From an uncultured Massilia sp. (GTDB taxonomy: Bacteria; Pseudomonadota; Gammaproteobacteria; Burkholderiales; Burkholderiaceae), in assembly GCA_946886065.1 (NCBI GenBank), contig CAMPHU010000200.1, forward strand, positions 1 to 8,398: a DNA stretch of 8,398 nucleotides, read 5' to 3'. Under the pieces are notes generated by a model, which made no database searches, had not been told where the DNA came from, and worked only from the letters and a program-made list of their open reading frames with translations. How positions within the stretch are numbered: the stretch's first letter is position 1; the number at the start of each line of letters is the position of its first letter. A program made the position numbers and the translations under genes. Below, in pieces: positions 6,286 to 8,398 of the stretch.

Positions 6286-7238
6286 TGGTTCATCAGGAAG
6301 TACAGCAGCACGATATTCGCGCCCAGCAGCGGCAGCGCGGTCGGTATCTGGGCGCGGATCACCGCGTTCTTGTCCGGCAGGTCGAGCAGCACCGCCGGCA
6401 CGATATTGAAGTTGGCCGCCATCGGCGTCATCAGGGTGCCGCAGTAGGCGCTGAACATGCCGATGGCGGCCATCACGGCCGGGTTGGCGCCGTACATGTT
6501 GACCAAGACCGGAATGCCGACGCCGCCGGCCATCACCGGGAAGGCGGCGAAGCCGTTGCCCATGACCACGGTGAACAGCGCCATCCCCAGGCAGAATACC
6601 GCGACAGCGACCAGGCGCGAATCCATGTTGATGTAGGAGGTGGTCACGTGCGCCACCGCCTTGCCCACGCCGGCCTCGGTGAACAGCAGTCCCAGGACCG
6701 CCAGCATGTGCGGCAGTACCACCGCCCAGCTGATCGCATCGACCAGGCGGCGCGCCTCGCGCACGCCCTGCAGCGGCGTCGCGCGGGTCAGCCAGCAGGC
6801 CGCGCCCAGGGCGATGAGTGCGCCGCAGCCCAGGCTCACCAGGGTCAGGTGCTTCTGGTCCAGCAGCGGCAGGCCTTGCAACTGCACGTCCTTGAGCAGG
6901 GTCGCGCCGATCACGGTCACGATGGGCAGCAGCAGCGCCGGCAGGAACAGCCGGTTGCCGAGTTTGGCCGCGCTGGCGCGGCGCGTTTCCTCGTCCGGCA
7001 TGGACGGCTTGCCGCCGCGTACCCAGCCGACGCCGGCGACCAGGGCCATCCCTATCATCAGTGCTCCGACGGCGGCGGGCGGCATGCGTTCGCCGGCCAG
7101 GTAGAGCAGCGCGTACAGGCCCCAGAACAGCGCCGTCGTGACGCGGCGCGGGTTGCTGCGGTCCAGCAGGTTCATCACGGCAACCGCGCCCAGCAGCAGG
7201 CCGACCAGGATGTAGAAATGGTCGAGCGTGAGCGTCAT
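6282..7238 (-). CDS. DUF979 family membrane protein (putative transporter subunit)
   Basis: A 318-residue integral inner-membrane protein with about nine or ten hydrophobic segments, including 7-24, 36-48, 55-72, 97-113, 131-149, 170-187, 208-225, 231-248 and 300-315. A charged loop lies at 75-95. The most conserved-looking part is the C-terminal third: VVMGNGFAAFPVMAGGVGIP (224-243), then NPAVMAAIGMFSAYCGTLMT (252-271) and PMAANFNIVP (272-281). These Gly/Pro/Asn-rich stretches resemble the re-entrant loops of ion-coupled transporters. A G-rich ribosome binding site precedes the ATG, which overlaps the DUF969 stop by 4 bp, and its own stop overlaps pcp. The DUF969-DUF979 pairing is a recurrent, uncharacterised gene pair; a role in uptake of 5-oxoproline or its peptides is inferred from pcp. 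Confidence 0.88.
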   Translation of the reverse strand: MTLTLDHFYILVGLLLGAVAVMNLLDRSNPRRVTTALFWGLYALLYLAGERMPPAAVGALMIGMALVAGVGWVRGGKPSMPDEETRRASAAKLGNRLFLPALLLPIVTVIGATLLKDVQLQGLPLLDQKHLTLVSLGCGALIALGAACWLTRATPLQGVREARRLVDAISWAVVLPHMLAVLGLLFTEAGVGKAVAHVTTSYINMDSRLVAVAVFCLGMALFTVVMGNGFAAFPVMAGGVGIPVLVNMYGANPAVMAAIGMFSAYCGTLMTPMAANFNIVPAVLLDLPDKNAVIRAQIPTALPLLGANIVLLYFLMNQ

Positions 7239-7927
7239 GCGCCCCCCATTTCACGACGGATGTGCGCGTCCAGGCGGCGCAGGTTCCAGGCGTGGATGAT
7301 GAAGGCGGTGATGGCGGTCGGGATGCCCCATAGCGCCATGTGCAGCGGATTCACATTGATGCCCTCGGCCTGCAGGATGGTCTGCATCAGCACGATGGCG
7401 CCGAAGGCGACGAAGATGTCTTCGCCGAAGAACAGGCCGACGTTGTCGGTGGCGGCGGCCATGGCGCGGATGCGGTGGCGCAGGTGTTCGGGCAGCGGGC
7501 CGGACTTGGCTTCGGCGGCCGCTTCGGCCATCGGCGCCACCAGCGGACGCACCATCGGGGCGTGGCCGCCCAGGCTGGTGAGGCCGGCGGCGGCGGTGGT
7601 TTCGCGCGCGAACAGGTAGACGATCAGGAGGCGCCCCGCGGTGGCCGAGCGCACCTTGGCGATGGCGGTCTGGGCGCGCTCGCGCAGGCCGAAGCGCTCC
7701 AGCAGGCCGATGGCGGCCAGCGGCAGCAGCAGGATCAGGGGCAGGTTGCGGGTCTTGACGAAGGCCTTGCCGAGCGATTCGAGGATCGCCATCACGGGCA
7801 TCGCCGCCGCCGCGCCGGTGACGCCGCAGGCGGCAACCACCACCAGCACCGGATTGGCGCGCAGCAGGAAGCCCGCGACGATGACCGCTACGCCGAGCAG
7901 CGGCCACAGGTTGACGGCAGATTGCAT
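7235..7927 (-). CDS. DUF969 family membrane protein (putative transporter subunit)
   Basis: A 230-residue integral membrane protein with about six hydrophobic segments (roughly 7-22, 27-48, 62-78, 98-108, 165-184 and 197-213). Notable motifs are LFARETTAAAGLTSLGGHAP (105-124), a Gly/Thr-rich segment after a charged Arg-Glu pair, and AATDNVGLFFGEDIFVAFGA (158-177) with acidic residues inside a hydrophobic context, plausible for substrate or cation binding. The start is supported by GGAG 5 nt before the ATG and by the hydrophobic N-terminus. First gene of the coupled DUF969-DUF979-pcp run. I infer that DUF969 and DUF979 together form one permease, since neither has the size or symmetry of a complete one. 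The YciI-family gene lies 70 bp upstream; I found no convincing promoter in that gap. Confidence 0.87.
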   Translation of the reverse strand: MQSAVNLWPLLGVAVIVAGFLLRANPVLVVVAACGVTGAAAAMPVMAILESLGKAFVKTRNLPLILLLPLAAIGLLERFGLRERAQTAIAKVRSATAGRLLIVYLFARETTAAAGLTSLGGHAPMVRPLVAPMAEAAAEAKSGPLPEHLRHRIRAMAAATDNVGLFFGEDIFVAFGAIVLMQTILQAEGINVNPLHMALWGIPTAITAFIIHAWNLRRLDAHIRREMGGA

Positions 7928-7997
7928 GGAGTCTCCAGCTTGTTATTGTGAAAGCCGGGGAATATTACTCCATGTTCACATACACGCCGGCAGCGTT

Positions 7998-8300
7998 TTA
8001 CGCCGGGCGGACCGGGGTGGCGGCGAGATCGCCGACCACGGTGTTCCACTGGCGCACGTGGAAGGCCTTCACCAGGCCGTGGGTGACGTAGGGGTCCCTG
8101 GCGGCGAACAGCTGGACCGGTTCCGGGGTCTCGCAGTTGAACACCAGGACGGCGTGGTCGGCCGGCTCGGCCAGGGCGCCGGCCAGCACCAGTTCGCCGC
8201 GCTCCTGGGCTGCCCAGGCAAGCTTCAGGTGCGCATCGCGGAACTCGGCGCGGCGTTCGAGGTAGTCGGGGGCGAGGTCGTACGTCAGGATGTAGTGCAC
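7998..8300 (-). CDS. YciI-family protein
   Basis: A 100-residue protein with a single YCII-related ferredoxin-like domain. It opens with HYILTYDLAPDYLERRAEFR (2-21), followed by AHLKLAWAAQERGELVLAGA (23-42) and AARDPYVTHGLVKAFHVRQW (66-85). The His24 and Asp69-Pro70 positions match the conserved polar residues of the family, which are thought to form a His-Asp active site; the reaction is unknown for most members. Start: GTG at 8300, chosen because GGAG lies 6 nt upstream and family similarity begins exactly there. An in-frame ATG at 8381 would add 27 residues with no family similarity and is rejected. It reads toward the DUF969 operon with a 70-bp gap. A weak GCGT-AAA-ACGC hairpin covers its stop codon, so co-transcription is possible but unproven. 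Confidence 0.88.
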   Translation of the reverse strand: MHYILTYDLAPDYLERRAEFRDAHLKLAWAAQERGELVLAGALAEPADHAVLVFNCETPEPVQLFAARDPYVTHGLVKAFHVRQWNTVVGDLAATPVRPA

Positions 8301-8398
8301 TGCGGGCTCCAGTCGTTGGGGTGAACGGAGATGGTAACGGATTGCTGGGAACCAAGTTCGTTGAGCAGCCACGAACCCCAACCGTGCTCTCCCCTCCC

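Noticed and set aside
6286..7254. In-frame upstream extension of Pcp through the DUF979 region, giving a 538-residue protein
   Set aside because: The extension is an out-of-frame reading of DUF979 and is Arg/Pro-rich. The real Pcp start is the ATG overlapping the DUF979 stop.
7984..8012. Possible terminator at the end of the YciI gene (GCGT-AAA-ACGC hairpin on the minus strand)
   Set aside because: Only about six base pairs including a wobble, and no following U-run; not a convincing intrinsic terminator.
8301..8381. Longer YciI start at the ATG at 8381
   Set aside because: The extra 27 residues have no family similarity, whereas a GGAG ribosome binding site fits the GTG at 8300.

Overview
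The window is GC-rich, densely packed chromosomal DNA with short gaps and several 4-bp ATGA overlaps. Gene content and codon use (G/C at nearly every third position) suggest a betaproteobacterium, most likely an Oxalobacteraceae member of the Massilia/Telluria/Duganella type. This placement is my inference from protein style; no rRNA or other marker gene is present.

Region 1 (1-1216, minus strand) is a purine-nucleoside salvage operon: a trimeric-type purine nucleoside phosphorylase followed 24 bp later by deoB (phosphopentomutase), which runs off the left edge. Region 2 (1217-1470) is an AT-rich divergent control region. It contains a convincing sigma70-type promoter for the rightward operon, a TATAAT box for the leftward one, a GATTTAT-N11-ATAAATC dyad of LysR-box type midway between the two -10 boxes, and two CAAACATTT repeats 21 bp apart around the rightward -10. 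Region 3 (1471-4418, plus strand) is a pseudouridine catabolism operon: psuK (a PfkB kinase with an N-terminal winged-helix domain), psuG (pseudouridine-5'-phosphate glycosidase) and a LysR-family regulator, with gaps of 2 and 6 bp. PNP yields ribose-1-phosphate, DeoB turns this into ribose-5-phosphate, and PsuK/PsuG yield uracil plus ribose-5-phosphate, so the two divergent operons meet at one product. No nucleoside transporter is visible.

Region 4 (4419-5525, plus strand) holds a polymerase-beta-type nucleotidyltransferase of unknown substrate behind its own likely promoter, then a 65-residue unrecognised protein with a strong ribosome binding site. Region 5 (5526-5626) is a 101-bp MITE-like inverted-repeat element beginning GAGCG and ending CGCTC. 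It is flanked by TAA (within a CTAAG direct repeat) and lies exactly at the stop codon of the small gene, between convergent genes.

Region 6 (5638-8300, minus strand) is a translationally coupled operon, DUF969 - DUF979 - pcp, encoding two membrane proteins that look like the parts of one transporter plus pyrrolidone-carboxylate peptidase. A YciI-family gene lies just upstream in the same direction. Nothing further was identified in 8301-8398. I see no tRNA, rRNA, CRISPR array or intact insertion sequence, and no clear intrinsic terminator. The genes are mostly known families; the most interesting material is the shared regulatory region and the inverted-repeat element.
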